A stretch of DNA of 64,000 bases from CBDBKL01 sp965206675 (GCA_965206675.1 CBDBKL010000008.1:124001-188000), one strand, 5' to 3'; numbered from the stretch's first letter, positions 44,097 through 54,412 are shown. A program made the numbers and translations. The notes: generated by a model not told the origin, from the sequence alone.

Positions 44097-44474
44097 ATGG
44101 AAAGACGGAAAAGGCAGAGAAAAAAACTCCCGTATTTAGAAGTTTCTAATATTGCCACTTTAGAACCTTTTACTATGATTTGTAAAACAGGTGAGTTGAT
44201 AGACGCCTCTGCAACTGGCTTTCTTCTTTGCGTGAACAGAAAACATTTAATTCCCAAAGTCCTTCGCGATAATTTAACTTTAAAAAGTCTTGAGGGGGAG
44301 AAAATCGTCCTCAATATAGTAGACATGGATTTAAATATAGACGGGCAAGTTGCCAGAACACGATTAATAAGCAAAGGATTCTATGAATTGGCCATTGATT
44401 TCTCTAAAGAGGCTCCTGAATATTGGAGGGAATGCTTGATTGACCTCCTTCCCGATGACCTACATAAATTCTAA
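44097..44474 (+). CDS. PilZ domain protein
   Basis: At 125 residues it starts ERRKRQRKKLPYLEV, the RxxxR c-di-GMP motif, followed by LIDASATGFLL, the (D/N)xSxxG motif. It is a one-domain PilZ protein and should bind cyclic di-GMP. The start is ATG 44097 (or TTG 44091) without a strong ribosome site. Following mglA by about 100 bp, it could link c-di-GMP to motility. Confidence 0.8.
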   Translation: MERRKRQRKKLPYLEVSNIATLEPFTMICKTGELIDASATGFLLCVNRKHLIPKVLRDNLTLKSLEGEKIVLNIVDMDLNIDGQVARTRLISKGFYELAIDFSKEAPEYWRECLIDLLPDDLHKF

Positions 44475-44583
44475 TAAGCAAGTAAACTTTACATAACAAA
44501 GCTAAGCCCATTTTTCATACGAATGAAATCAAGCCAATTATAAATGAAACCATAAATTCTAGCTCTATTTCACCCCCTCTAAA

Positions 44584-45258
44584 TTGACGAATCTTCTGGT
44601 TTTTTATAAATCTCAACAGATGCAAAATACTCTAAACGAACTTTTAGACATTTCTTTTCAAGATCGAAATGAAAAGTGGCACCATGATTTTTTTCACTTT
44701 ATTCCCAAAGTGCATATTGAACTTGTCTCAAATGAACCACAAACAGGCCCTGACAACTGGCCCTACCTATTTGCCAACATTTCTCAACAGGGGGAGCCAG
44801 CACATAAAGTCTTACACTGGTTGAGCGATAGGGGCATTGGGCTTGTTCTCAACCCTGAGGTTCCAGATTGTGTTTTCAGTTATGGTATGATTTGGAATTT
44901 TAGAGAAACGGGTGAGTTTATAAATACACAACCAGAACGCACATTTTCTCACAAATTAGAACTCACTGAAAACACGAAGATTCTTGCTGGCCCTCCCACA
45001 GAGAAATACCTTCCTCTTTATGTGCGTAAAATTATAAATCAATTTTTTCTAGAGCAAGGTATATTAAACCCTCAAATTCTTATACTCTCTCAGGATAAAA
45101 AACACTATGATCTCTGCTTTTCTTTAGAATCTTTGGGTAACCCACCAGAATCAGAACACAGTGATATTTTAGAGGCGTTCAGTTGGTTTTTCCCAAGACA
45201 TTATTCGCTGACTTTAATCTCCGAAAAAGGACTTCCTAAATTTTGTAACTTAGAATAA
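44584..45258 (+). CDS. Protein of unknown function
   Basis: At 224 residues, the frame opens after a TAG just upstream and the only likely start is TTG 44584; no ribosome-binding site is visible. It is soluble, without signal peptide or membrane segment. Best-formed blocks: WPYLFANISQQGEPAHKVLHWLSDRGIGLVLNP, VFSYGMIWNFRETGEF and EAFSWFFPRHYSLTLISE. The aromatic-rich alpha/beta look resembles single-domain immunity or suppressor-of-fused-type proteins, but I cannot assign it. Confidence 0.55.
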   Translation: MTNLLVFYKSQQMQNTLNELLDISFQDRNEKWHHDFFHFIPKVHIELVSNEPQTGPDNWPYLFANISQQGEPAHKVLHWLSDRGIGLVLNPEVPDCVFSYGMIWNFRETGEFINTQPERTFSHKLELTENTKILAGPPTEKYLPLYVRKIINQFFLEQGILNPQILILSQDKKHYDLCFSLESLGNPPESEHSDILEAFSWFFPRHYSLTLISEKGLPKFCNLE

Positions 45259-45273
45259 AAAGGCATCGACTAA

Positions 45274-46884
45274 ATGACAAAATACAATTTTATTTTCTTT
45301 CCTTATAGCCAACAACTGAAAGTACACTCAAAGTATCTTAAAAAAATCATACTTCTCTTGCTATGTGCTACCTTCATCTTTTATCCAAAAGATGTCCATT
45401 CCAACATTTGCTCTCAAATTTTTAATCAATCCCATAACAGACAAGAAAAGAGTGCTAAAAAAACAGTGGGCCCTGTCCGCCAAAAAATATTAGAATTTGT
45501 TAACTCCAAGAAAATAGAAGACACTATCAGTGAGCAACTCGATTTAAAAGACTCCCCTGATCCCCCTGATTTTTTTAAACAGCACCGTACAGAAACTGCC
45601 TTTTCCGATAACCAGACAATAGTAGTCGCCTCAGTTGAACCCATAACACTTTCCCCCAGAGAGCAAGCTGATCTTAAAAGGAAAATAAAAGGTTATATCC
45701 AAATTCGAACGCAATTTCGCTTTTCCAAACTATCCTCAGAATTTCTGACCAGATATACAAAAGCTTTGGTATTTCTAATGAGTCAATATCTCGCTGCAAA
45801 TAGAGTTTCTCACATTGTCATTGATCAAATTCCTAAATCTAAAAACGTACGAAGAAAATTTACAATTAGAATCCTACCCAATGAAGACACACATCTTGGA
45901 AGGTTAGCACAAGATTTTTATAACAATTATAATAAAGGCGGGGTCTTATATGACCCATTGACACTTATACTTGAATACGGTTCAGCAAGCTACAACTCTT
46001 TCACAAACATAATAAATTTACCCGAACCTCAACTTCTAAATCCAAACGATAGGCATCTACTTACCCTTCATGAACTTCTTCATGCAAAAATCGAGAATAA
46101 CCGCGAGCAAAACCCAGAAAGCCCTTACCTTCTATCAGTAACGTATAAAAAATCAGACTCAAATGGATACCAATACCTCTCTGTTTCAGAAATGATGGCT
46201 TATCAACAAACCATTCGCATTCTTTTGCGCCAGCTAATAGTACACTCGGGATCAACAGCCTATGAAATAAATTTAGAATATTTTATTCAAAGAGCATTTA
46301 AAACTCTAAGATTAGCTGAAAAAATAGAGACTGCTTTATCTGAAGCTTTACACCTCTTAGATCAAAGACCTACCAACCCTAATCTCAAAAACCCTGTATC
46401 CATGAAATATCTTGGAGAACCTCTCTTTCAAGTTCCTTTCACAAATACAAGTTTTTTAAGTGTACACGGTCCGCATTCTGAAAAAGCATACTTTAACATT
46501 CCTGTTCATCGAAAAGGGTTTGATATTCAAATACCGTTTGAACACATTAATGACGACATAAATCTCAGGGAGTTAATTAAAAAGAGACTGGAATCAGCCC
46601 TAAAGACAACAAGAGCTCACAAAAACCGCTATCTAGTAGTAGAAGATATCGCAAGAAGAATACAAAGAAGAAGGATGCGAGAGTTTTTCTATAATGGATT
46701 TTTCTATTTATCCGAAAGAGAAAAACAAAAAAGAAGAGAAAAAAATCGTCAAACCGAAATTCTTTTACTAAGAGCTTTGCAAACTCATCAAGCCTTATCA
46801 CAGAGATTCAACTCTGAAATACAAGAAGAATCTGAAGAACAACTCATTGATAGAGTACTGGAAACGGCTGAAAGTCTTCAGTAG
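45274..46884 (+). CDS. Secreted HExxH protein, tandem family copy 1
   Basis: At 536 residues it has an N-terminal hydrophobic segment (KYLKKIILLLLCATFIFYPKDVHSNICS) with a possible cut before NICS. A zincin-like motif LTLHELLHAKIE is at residues 265-276. An acidic residue 45 or so residues later in LSVSEMMAYQQTIRILLRQL could be the third zinc ligand. The rest includes GRLAQDFYNNYNKGGVLYDPL upstream of the motif and LLRALQTHQALSQRF near the C-terminus, both shared with the three following copies. The C-terminal third is a basic coiled region. Probably a secreted metallopeptidase, though no named family is recognised. ATG with AAAGGC site. Confidence 0.68.
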   Translation: MTKYNFIFFPYSQQLKVHSKYLKKIILLLLCATFIFYPKDVHSNICSQIFNQSHNRQEKSAKKTVGPVRQKILEFVNSKKIEDTISEQLDLKDSPDPPDFFKQHRTETAFSDNQTIVVASVEPITLSPREQADLKRKIKGYIQIRTQFRFSKLSSEFLTRYTKALVFLMSQYLAANRVSHIVIDQIPKSKNVRRKFTIRILPNEDTHLGRLAQDFYNNYNKGGVLYDPLTLILEYGSASYNSFTNIINLPEPQLLNPNDRHLLTLHELLHAKIENNREQNPESPYLLSVTYKKSDSNGYQYLSVSEMMAYQQTIRILLRQLIVHSGSTAYEINLEYFIQRAFKTLRLAEKIETALSEALHLLDQRPTNPNLKNPVSMKYLGEPLFQVPFTNTSFLSVHGPHSEKAYFNIPVHRKGFDIQIPFEHINDDINLRELIKKRLESALKTTRAHKNRYLVVEDIARRIQRRRMREFFYNGFFYLSEREKQKRREKNRQTEILLLRALQTHQALSQRFNSEIQEESEEQLIDRVLETAESLQ

Positions 46885-46917
46885 CCACAACTCATTAAAA
46901 AAGTGAGGGGATACATA

Positions 46918-48444
46918 TTGACCATTTATAGTGAATATAAAAAGTTTCTAACATATTTTTTTATTTTTCTTCAATACACTGAAGCATCCCATTCCAACAT
47001 TTGCTTTCGTGCATTCAATGAGTCAAAGGAGCAAAATAAGAATTCTCAACAAGAGAGAGTGGTAGAGCCAAATACCATAACAAAGGATAAAGCAGCCCAT
47101 CCTTCTGAAAGAGCAGAAATTCAATCTAGGGAAAGCAATACTTCAAACAAAAACCACTCCCCCATCAATGAAACCTCCCAAGATCAATTGGAAGAATGGC
47201 TGGAGCAAGAGGCCCCTGAGGTTTCTGAATTTTTTCAGCAACATCATACGATACTTTCACACTCCGTTTCTACTGGAACAAGAACATTTAATGCTCTTAT
47301 TAACCCTACAGATACTTCTCCTTCTGAACGATCTACAATCAAAATGGATTTAGAAAGATACGTAGAAGAAATGAGAAAGTCATCATCACTTTCTATTCTT
47401 ATGGCACAAAAATTGGTATTCCAAATGAGTCAGTATTTAGCAGCCAATGGAATTACCCATACCGTAGCCCATCGCAACTTTATTGAAAATACAGCAGGGC
47501 ACCAAAGAACTCATATTCATATTCAGCCAAGTAATGACAATCCTCTTGGAAGATTGGCTAAAGATTTTTACGAGAAATATAATGGTGGCCAAATTATATA
47601 TGAACCCATAGGTTTAAACAAACTTAAAGCTACTGGTGCCTATCAATTCGAAGGATATACAATAAACTTAAGTGAGGTTGTTTTTTTAGATCTGTCTGTT
47701 CTTAAAAATTCGACTTTTCTTCATGAATTACTTCACGCAAAAATACATAGGGATTTTGAACACACATCAGATAGTCCTTATCACTTAACTTTATCTGGAG
47801 AACTTTTGTTGCTGTACAAATATTACCATAACTATCTCTCCTTCTTAGAAATGGTAACTCACCAACAAGGTATGCGCATTTTCCTTCGCCGCCTTACAAA
47901 CTCCAGCACGACAGAACACAATAAGATCTTTGAAGAACTTAAAGAAAAAGTAGATATAGGTTTAAACATCACAGAAAGCATAGAAACAGCCCTAACTACA
48001 GCTTTGCGCTTCTTGCATGAAACATGGCAAGAAGATACATCAAAAGTATTTACAACACCTTATTTGAACCAACTTAACTTTGGCTCACTAGAAATCTCTT
48101 TTTCTACAGAGAACCCTTTTACTCTGCAAATACCATTTAGAAATAGCGAAGAACTTTTAGAAATAGAGGAAGTGCAGAGACGATTGGAGTTCGCATTAAA
48201 AACCACACAATTTCACCAAAATCTTTACTTCGTAGTACTATACACATTAAGAAGAGCGGAAAGAATAGACGACAGGGCAAAACGTATCCTATTGCTAAGA
48301 GCTCTACAGTCCAGCCAGATTCTAGCTCAAAAATTTGACCCCAATGCCAAAGAAGAATCTTTGACAGAACTAGAAAGTAGAATGGAAACAATTTATCGAC
48401 AGAGTCTTCTAAATCTTAAACCCACCGAGTCACATATAGACTGA
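46918..48444 (+). CDS. Secreted HExxH protein, tandem family copy 2
   Basis: At 508 residues. TTG 46918 is preferred over GTG 46903: GAGGGG lies seven bases before it and it opens a signal peptide (KKFLTYFFIFLQYTEASHSNIC). It shares with copy 1 the SNIC-F-AFN beginning, EVSEFFQQHHTILSHSV, LVFQMSQYLAANGITHTV, GRLAKDFYEKYNGGQIIYEP, LHELLHAKIH (residues 268-277), LSFLEMVTHQQGMRIFLRRL and LLRALQSSQILAQKFDPN. Putative zinc ligands are two His of HELLH plus the Glu in FLEMV. Likely secreted or periplasmic. Expressed together with or after copy 1 (33-bp gap). Confidence 0.68.
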   Translation: MTIYSEYKKFLTYFFIFLQYTEASHSNICFRAFNESKEQNKNSQQERVVEPNTITKDKAAHPSERAEIQSRESNTSNKNHSPINETSQDQLEEWLEQEAPEVSEFFQQHHTILSHSVSTGTRTFNALINPTDTSPSERSTIKMDLERYVEEMRKSSSLSILMAQKLVFQMSQYLAANGITHTVAHRNFIENTAGHQRTHIHIQPSNDNPLGRLAKDFYEKYNGGQIIYEPIGLNKLKATGAYQFEGYTINLSEVVFLDLSVLKNSTFLHELLHAKIHRDFEHTSDSPYHLTLSGELLLLYKYYHNYLSFLEMVTHQQGMRIFLRRLTNSSTTEHNKIFEELKEKVDIGLNITESIETALTTALRFLHETWQEDTSKVFTTPYLNQLNFGSLEISFSTENPFTLQIPFRNSEELLEIEEVQRRLEFALKTTQFHQNLYFVVLYTLRRAERIDDRAKRILLLRALQSSQILAQKFDPNAKEESLTELESRMETIYRQSLLNLKPTESHID

Positions 48445-48503
48445 TATTATGATATTTTTTCCTGACATTTTCAGAGAAATTCGTTAAATGTTTACTCCTC
48501 TAT

Positions 48504-48579
48504 AGGGTCATAGCTCAGTTGGTAGAGCGCCACCCTTACAAGGTGGATGTCGTCGGTTCGAGCCCGGCTGACCCTACCA
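48504..48579 (+). tRNA. tRNA-Val (anticodon UAC)
   Basis: Cloverleaf: acceptor AGGGTCA/TGACCCT, D-stem GCTC/GAGC, anticodon stem CCACC/GGTGG around loop CTTACAA (anticodon TAC, reads GUA), T-arm with GGTTCGAGCCC, and an encoded ACCA end. A T7 run (48581-48587) directly after may help termination. It sits inside the tandem HExxH array, between the intact and decayed copies. Confidence 0.95.
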
Positions 48580-48866
48580 TTTTTTTCATTCCTCTAAATT
48601 TACATTTCTTTAGAACTTTCCCATTGTGTCGCTCTGCGCACACATGAATTTCATAAATCCCTCCTATCTCTTCCCATACGGAAAAGACATTTCTTAATGA
48701 GTTGATGTTCATGCACATTTATTATACAAAAACACGCCAACTTTTTAATAGGGGCTCTATAAACCTACCAGGGGAATATTTTTCTAAAACTTTTGAAGAC
48801 TAGAATCGCCACCCACTAGAAGGTTTAAAGATCTTTAATAATAAAGGATCTTAACAGAGGTACAAT

Positions 48867-50562
48867 TTGCAGACTAAAAGAACAGTTTTCTTTTTTCTTT
48901 TTCTTTCCCTTCTTTATTATTCAGAAAATACCTACTCCAATATTTGCTCTGAGACCTTTGGGAAACCTGAAGAAAAAAATCACAAGCAGAGAAAAAGAAC
49001 TTCAGAATTCACAAAATGCTAAAAAGGTAAAAACTCAAACCCAGGAAGAAACAGACACTAAAAGAAAATATCCTGCTAATAGTGAAAGCCTACCTGAAGA
49101 AATACAAGAATGGGTTGAAAATACTCCATTCCTTTGAAACTTATAGTCATGAACAATTGGCAGCTCAGGAAAGATCAACCTCTTACAGAAGGGAATTTGA
49201 TTTCAATGAAGAGACAAGAGTACAACTCATTGATGAGTCACTCGAGCATGATCCCCCTGAAGTTTCGGACTTTTTTAAAAGTCATAATACAATCGTTGCC
49301 GATGTGGACAAAGGAAGACTTTTAATTGCCTCAGTTAAACCCTCAACCAACCCCACCGCTGAGCAACGCCTAAAGGCTAAAATAAAACTACAAGGTGCTA
49401 TGGCCGCAAAACATTTTTCCCTAAAACTTGGCAACCATTTTTCATTACCTTTAGAATTTTATACTAGAATGACAAAAATTTTAATATTGTATATGAGTCG
49501 ATATCTTAAAAGAGAATGGAGTTTCCCATACTGTTTTACGTTTCATTCCTTATGAAGAATCGGGACATCCAGATAATATTCCTAATATTAAAATTCAAAT
49601 CAATCCCAGCACAGGCAGTCCCCTGGGGAGATTAGCTACAGATTTCTATGACAGATACAATGAGGGTCATATTATATATGACCCCTTTATTCTGATGAAA
49701 TTAAAGTCAATAGCTACATATTCTCCTTATGAGAATGTCATTATTTTTTCCGAACCCTTCTTTTTAGATATGGATTTAAAAAATCCAATTCCTTCTTCAT
49801 GAACTCCGTCATGCACAAGCCTATAAAGACCTTGATTACACACCAGACACACCCTTATCACCTATTATTACTGGGAGACTCCTTATCAGGAGAAGCTGCT
49901 TATAAAAGGAACATCCCATTTTTCAGAGATGATAACTTATCAACAAGACAGTCGAATACATTTACGCCGTGTAATAGCCTCAAAAAACAAAAAATGAATG
50001 CAAATGATAAATTAGCAGATCTTATCTTCTCATTGGAAATCGGCTCAAAACTTAATGAAGAAATCGAAGAAAAATTATCTATAGCTTTAACATTCTTTAA
50101 TCAAACCCCAGAATATTTTATAAAACAGTCACCAATTGACCTATCAACTCAAACACAACTTTCTCAAATAAAAACTCCTCATTATAATATAACAATTCGC
50201 CCAGAACCAAATCAGACCTATACATGGTTAGAAGTTACTTTTTTGCAGAAAAATTTATCCTAAAAATATCATATGAAAACAGCGTAATAAGACGTGCCAA
50301 TGACAGGGCTCTACAAAGAGCTGTTAAGGAACGATTACAGTTAGCCCTAAGAGCATCCATTTTTCATAGAAGACGTTATTCCATAGCATTAGCGGTAGCC
50401 AGAGAAGCAAAAGAAACTACAGATATAGAAGAGCGCACTTTGCTACTAAGAGCTCTACAGTCCAGCCAGATTCTAGCTCAAAAATTTGATCCCAATCGAC
50501 CAGAAGAATCTTTAAAGGAATTAAAAGATAAAATAAAGTCCCACCTCCCCATTGATCTCTAA
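48867..50562 (+). pseudogene. HExxH family copy 3, decayed by several frameshifts
   Basis: TTG 48867 with AGAGG six bases upstream opens a signal peptide (FFFLFLSLLYYSENTYSNIC), but the frame stops at 49018. The rest is spread over at least five frames: EVSDFFKSHNTIVADV (from 49082), HTVLRFIPYEESG and GRLATDFYDRYNEGHIIYDP (frame shift near 49510), LLHELRHAQAY (shift near 49785; HELRH keeps both His and Glu), SEMITYQQDSRIHLRRVIAS, and LLRALQSSQILAQKFDPNRP to 50562. Each piece matches copies 1 and 2 in order, so this is a recently dead paralogue, not several small genes. Confidence 0.85.
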
Positions 50563-50699
50563 ACAAACTCCTTGTCATTCAGAAAGAAGTGTGTATTTCT
50601 TTTACACTTTTAATATAATTACCAGGTTAATTCCAGACGTTTATTATATAGAGACAGAGTATGATAAATTACAATATGTTTTTAAATAAAAAAATCACA

Positions 50700-51601
50700 C
50701 ACCCCCAGACAACATTTGGCTTTATAAACTTACCATTCTTCCTCAAGCTAGCAAAGATACACCTTTAGGTAGATTATCAACGGATTTTTATAATAGATAT
50801 AACGAAGGATATATAATATATGAACCCTTCAGATTTTTAATAGAACCTAACTCCAGTGGAATTTATAGCCCATTTCTAAATACCATTAATTTATCTGAAT
50901 CATTTTTTTTAAAAATGAATTTTAGACATTTAATGGTTCTCCACGAACTTCTTCATGCAAGAATTTATAATACCCTTACGCAAAATCCAGAGAATCCTTA
51001 CCTCTTATCAATAAGAAGACATGAGGGAAGGGAGCCTTTATCACCCAATTACCCCGACTGGCTAGCTTTTCAGAAATGGTAACCCATCTACAAACCAGTC
51101 GCATTCTCCTCCGTCACCTCACGGCTAATCCTCAATCAGTAGAATTCTAATGAAAACCTTGGGAAGTTTTATAAACAACATGATTAGTGGCTTAGGTATT
51201 AGTCACGCCATAGAGGCTGCTCTATCATCCGCTCTGCGCTCTTTAGACTCACAATATTCCACAGAAATAACAACACAGGGAGAATATACATTTTTCAATA
51301 TTTCTTTTCCCTAAAGAACAGTTTACTCTTGAGTTACCGGTAAACACAACAATGGAAAACTGTTGAGGAGCGGCTAGAATTGGCTTTACAATTGGCAAGG
51401 TTTCACAAAAATCGATACTTTATTGCTTTAACAAAAGCCAAAAAGGCTGAAAGAGTAAGGAATCCTCACAGACGCAGATTATTACTTAGAGATTTACAAT
51501 CTAGCCAGATTTTGGCTCAAAAATTTGACCCTGATCAACCGGAAGAATCTCTCCGACAACTTATTGATAGACTAAAAGTAGATACAGAAAATCCTTATTA
51601 A
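50700..51601 (+). pseudogene. HExxH family copy 4, decayed and 5'-truncated
   Basis: No signal peptide region is found. In order, in shifting frames: LTILPQASKDTPLGRLSTDFYNRYNEGYIIYEPF, NTINLSESFFLKMNF, VLHELLHARIYN (His at 50942), SEMVTHLQTSRILLRHLTANP, GISHAIEAALSSALRSLD, and LQLARFHKNRYFIALTKAK...LLRDLQSSQILAQKFDPDQPEE to 51601. The order and spacing match copy 2. At least three frame changes and a missing N-terminal third show it is not functional. Confidence 0.85.
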
Positions 51602-51668
51602 AACCCAAAGTCACATGAAAATAACCTGTTTCTCTTTCCATAAACTCAGAGATCAAAGGTGTAGAAGC

Positions 51669-52360
51669 TTATCTCCCATAGCATTCTAGTAAATCACGTT
51701 TAGGTTTAACATCTTCGTTCCATGGCTGTTCTTGATTCTTTTTTTCACTTTTGGGAGTAGCCCCTAATCCTTTAAGAATTCTCACCGACCGAGAGTGATT
51801 TTTTTGTTCGGCTATATCTAAAGCGGTCCTTCTATCATTATCCATTGCTTCTATAGGAACCCCGATCTCTACAAGAGGTTCTATGACTTTGTCAGAATCG
51901 TATTGTCCAGATAAATGTAGGGACGTTTGTCCACCAATATCAGCTGCCCTTATACTCTCCACATTAAATTCCAGTTCTTTAAGAACTTCTACCGATTCGG
52001 GGCGATTAGCTAAAGCAGCATGGGTGTAGAGCATTGGCTTCAGAAAAATCTGTCGCATGTATATCAACCCCTGCCCTTTTAAAAGCCCTTAAGGCATCAA
52101 GACTACCGTACTTTTATTCCTTCGATGAAAGGGGTTTGACCTAAGCTATCTCTTACCTCCAAATTAACCCCCTGACTCCTAAGTCTCTCGATAGTCTGGA
52201 CATCATTTTCTCTAGCGGCCTGAAACACCCTTTCCTCTTCGGCACTGAGTTCTTGAGGGACTTGTTCTTTATCATCAAGAGCATAAAGATAATGGGGAAA
52301 AATAAATACGGCTACAAGTAAAGAGAGTAGTGGTCCAATCGTATTCTTTACCAACTTCAT
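51669..52360 (-). pseudogene. Secreted ankyrin-repeat gene, broken by two frameshifts
   Basis: It starts at ATG 52360 with a signal peptide (KLVKNTIGPLLSLLVAVFIFPHYLYA) and an ankyrin unit ending GQTPFIEGIKV, then hits a stop at 52103. The next unit, YGSLDALRAFKRAGVDIHAT, continues in a second frame over 52020-52110. The final units, THAALANRPESVEVLKEL...GGQTSLHLSGQYDSDK and RRTALDIAEQKNHSR, lie in a third frame to 51669. All three parts join into one plausible protein of about 230 residues if two single-base errors are corrected. Confidence 0.8.
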
Positions 52361-52408
52361 AAAACTTATCTCCATACATTCATATTTAGAAAAATATTTG
52401 AATAGCAT

Positions 52409-52773
52409 TTGTTTATCGAATCACGCTATTAAATACAACGGATGGAATTACACAACAAACCTATTAACTTAAGTACAACTACAAAGCCAATGGATTTCTA
52501 AAATCCTGTATCTATAATTAGCAAGTATTTTACACTAAAATAGCTCATTTGTAGATGTGCTTTTCTTATAAACAGTTATTTGGCTTTAAAAACAGCTTTC
52601 AAAAGTGAATAAAAATTAAACACCTATGAATATTTTTCGAAATAAACGCAGTCTATTCTTGAATGCATATCTCATCATCACAAATGTGCTTTTTATAGAC
52701 ACAATTTAGGACCAAGAATGTCCACTCTGACAACATTCTTCAACAAGGGATTTATAACATCTTAGATGAAAAA
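52409..52773. other. 365-bp gene-free region
   Basis: Very AT-rich. I see no ORF, repeat copy or strong hairpin here. It separates the decayed ankyrin gene from the pilin/lipoprotein pair. Confidence 0.4.
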
Positions 52774-53622
52774 CTATTGATAAACAGTGACATGTAGATT
52801 CTTATATTCCCAACCATAAGAGGGCACTTCTACAGGTACACCATCCTCAGTAGAGACGACTTGGGAATTACCAAATTGCACCCATATCTTATTATTTGGA
52901 CCTATTGGAATATGAGAAATATTGGGTTCATGTCTTATTTCTGTAACAAGTTGTCCATTGGGTTCCAAAAGTCTTAGAAGAACGAGCCCTGCGGCCATAT
53001 CATAGTTATAAGAAACAGTGTATGTAACTTGCCTTTGTAAAAGAATAGGTTGAATAACTCTTGATTTTTCCCCGTGTACCAAATTCACGCCATGTCTAAA
53101 AATAAGAAGACGCCCTCCTGGCCCAGGACCTTTAGCATTAAAGTATCCCAATAAATCCCTATGCCGCCGATCTATAGCTAGCCAAAATATATTGTGAATA
53201 CCGGACGGTTTGGCTGTACTCCAATCACTAATTCTAAATTGCATTCTTAAATGAATCCGTTGATATGATCCAGGGGGTAGATTAAGAGTCACATGGTTGT
53301 TATGCGCATTATTAGGACTGGGTCGGTGAAACATTCCGGATCTTTCAAAACAATGGGCTCCAGGGGGACACAGATTTTCTGGCGGACGCACGACAGGAGG
53401 TTCCCCATATTCAGGTGGAGGATTATTCCTCCTCTTCGTTTCTTGATTGTCATGAGGTCTGCGTGAACTGGATTCTAAAAAATAAACATCTGTTGATTCC
53501 ATTCCCTGACAACTCATCATAAACAATATCGGGAGCACGAATATTATACGCTTATTAATTCCTCCAAGGGCCGTGCTAAATATTTCACTTGATGAGGATA
53601 TTATTTGTTTTTCCAACTTCAT
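52774..53622 (-). CDS. Lipoprotein, possible beta-sandwich (lectin-like) fold
   Basis: At 282 residues it has an N-terminal hydrophobic segment with lipobox LFMMSC (Cys at about residue 38, after a longer than usual n-region). A Pro/Arg-rich linker (residues 55-85) is followed by a region of alternating strands: HVTLNLPPGSYQRIHLRMQFRISDW, HNIFWLAIDRRHRDLLGYFNA, VTYTVSYNYDMAAGLVLLRLLEPNGQ and GWEYKNLHVTVYQ. The pattern resembles concanavalin-like sandwiches that bind surfaces or polysaccharide. It starts 3 bp after the pilin stop, its AGAGGG site lying inside the pilin gene, so the two are one operon. Confidence 0.6.
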   Translation of the reverse strand: MKLEKQIISSSSEIFSTALGGINKRIIFVLPILFMMSCQGMESTDVYFLESSSRRPHDNQETKRRNNPPPEYGEPPVVRPPENLCPPGAHCFERSGMFHRPSPNNAHNNHVTLNLPPGSYQRIHLRMQFRISDWSTAKPSGIHNIFWLAIDRRHRDLLGYFNAKGPGPGGRLLIFRHGVNLVHGEKSRVIQPILLQRQVTYTVSYNYDMAAGLVLLRLLEPNGQLVTEIRHEPNISHIPIGPNNKIWVQFGNSQVVSTEDGVPVEVPSYGWEYKNLHVTVYQ

Positions 53623-53625
53623 ATT

Positions 53626-54153
53626 TTAAAACCCTCTAGAGTCATTTCTTATCATTTTATTTTGATCTATAGACCACGAATCAACATTTGGTGCTTTTAA
53701 AACAGCAGAAGCTCCTAATGAAAATGCAGTCTGACTGACCGTTCCTCCAACAAAATCACTACTGCTGACTGCTGTTGCTGCGGCTTCAGAATTCCACCTT
53801 GGGAAATGGTCACATGTAGAAAAGCTACCAACTGTATCGTAGCACTGAGCAGTTCCTAGGCCTGTACTTCCCGGGTCTGCGTCTGAGCTAAACCCCAGAC
53901 GATAGTATAAACTGCCTTCAGGGTTAAAACCGATGGCATCAAATCGTGATGAATAGGATCGTCTATCGGCAAAAAATGTTTTCATTGATATATAGCCATC
54001 ACTGAGATGGGCTCTTGCTTCACTGGTTCGAGATTTATAGATATATCTTTGATAGCTGGACATTCCAATAGCCACTAAGAAAGTGATAATGGCAATAACA
54101 ATAAGAAGTTCTATAAGTGAAAAGCCTTGGGAATTTTGAATTTGAAATTTCAT
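53626..54153 (-). CDS. pilA: Type IV pilin / prepilin-like protein
   Basis: This 175-residue protein has a short leader and the prepilin peptidase site SQGFSLIELLIVIAIITFLVAIGM; cleavage would be after Gly, leaving N-terminal Phe and Glu at +5. The C-terminal domain has a Cys pair (AQCYDTVGSFSTCDHF) likely forming the D-region disulfide. It is the major or a minor pilin. GAGGC precedes the ATG. No other pil genes are adjacent; MglA at 43399 would fit polar pilus control. Confidence 0.9.
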   Translation of the reverse strand: MKFQIQNSQGFSLIELLIVIAIITFLVAIGMSSYQRYIYKSRTSEARAHLSDGYISMKTFFADRRSYSSRFDAIGFNPEGSLYYRLGFSSDADPGSTGLGTAQCYDTVGSFSTCDHFPRWNSEAAATAVSSSDFVGGTVSQTAFSLGASAVLKAPNVDSWSIDQNKMIRNDSRGF

Positions 54154-54299
54154 GATTGCCTCATTAACTTACTCTTTAATTTTTCGGTTTCTTTTAAGAA
54201 AAAATTCATTCTTTTAGCAAAAGAAAATAAGAATTTTTCTAAATGAAAAAATATCAAATAGAAATATTAAAACATTACAGACTTAGGTCTTTAATTCAT

Positions 54300-54335
54300 C
54301 CTGCGTTTTGAAATCTTTGAGAAAAATTCCCTCTC
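54300..54335 (-). repeat. Family A repeat, half copy
   Basis: CTGCGTTTTGAAATCTTTGA followed by GAAAAATTCCCTCTC matches the arm of family A as read on the minus strand. Only one arm is present. Confidence 0.6.
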
Positions 54336-54412
54336 TTTTTTTGGAGTTTAAAATACAATTTTCATAAAATGCGAAATATGTATCTTGGTGTTGGGTTTAT
54401 TTTTCTTCCCGG

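Noticed and set aside
49082..50263. Several separate small genes in the HExxH region
   Set aside because: They are consecutive fragments of one decayed paralogue, in order and matching intact copies 1 and 2.
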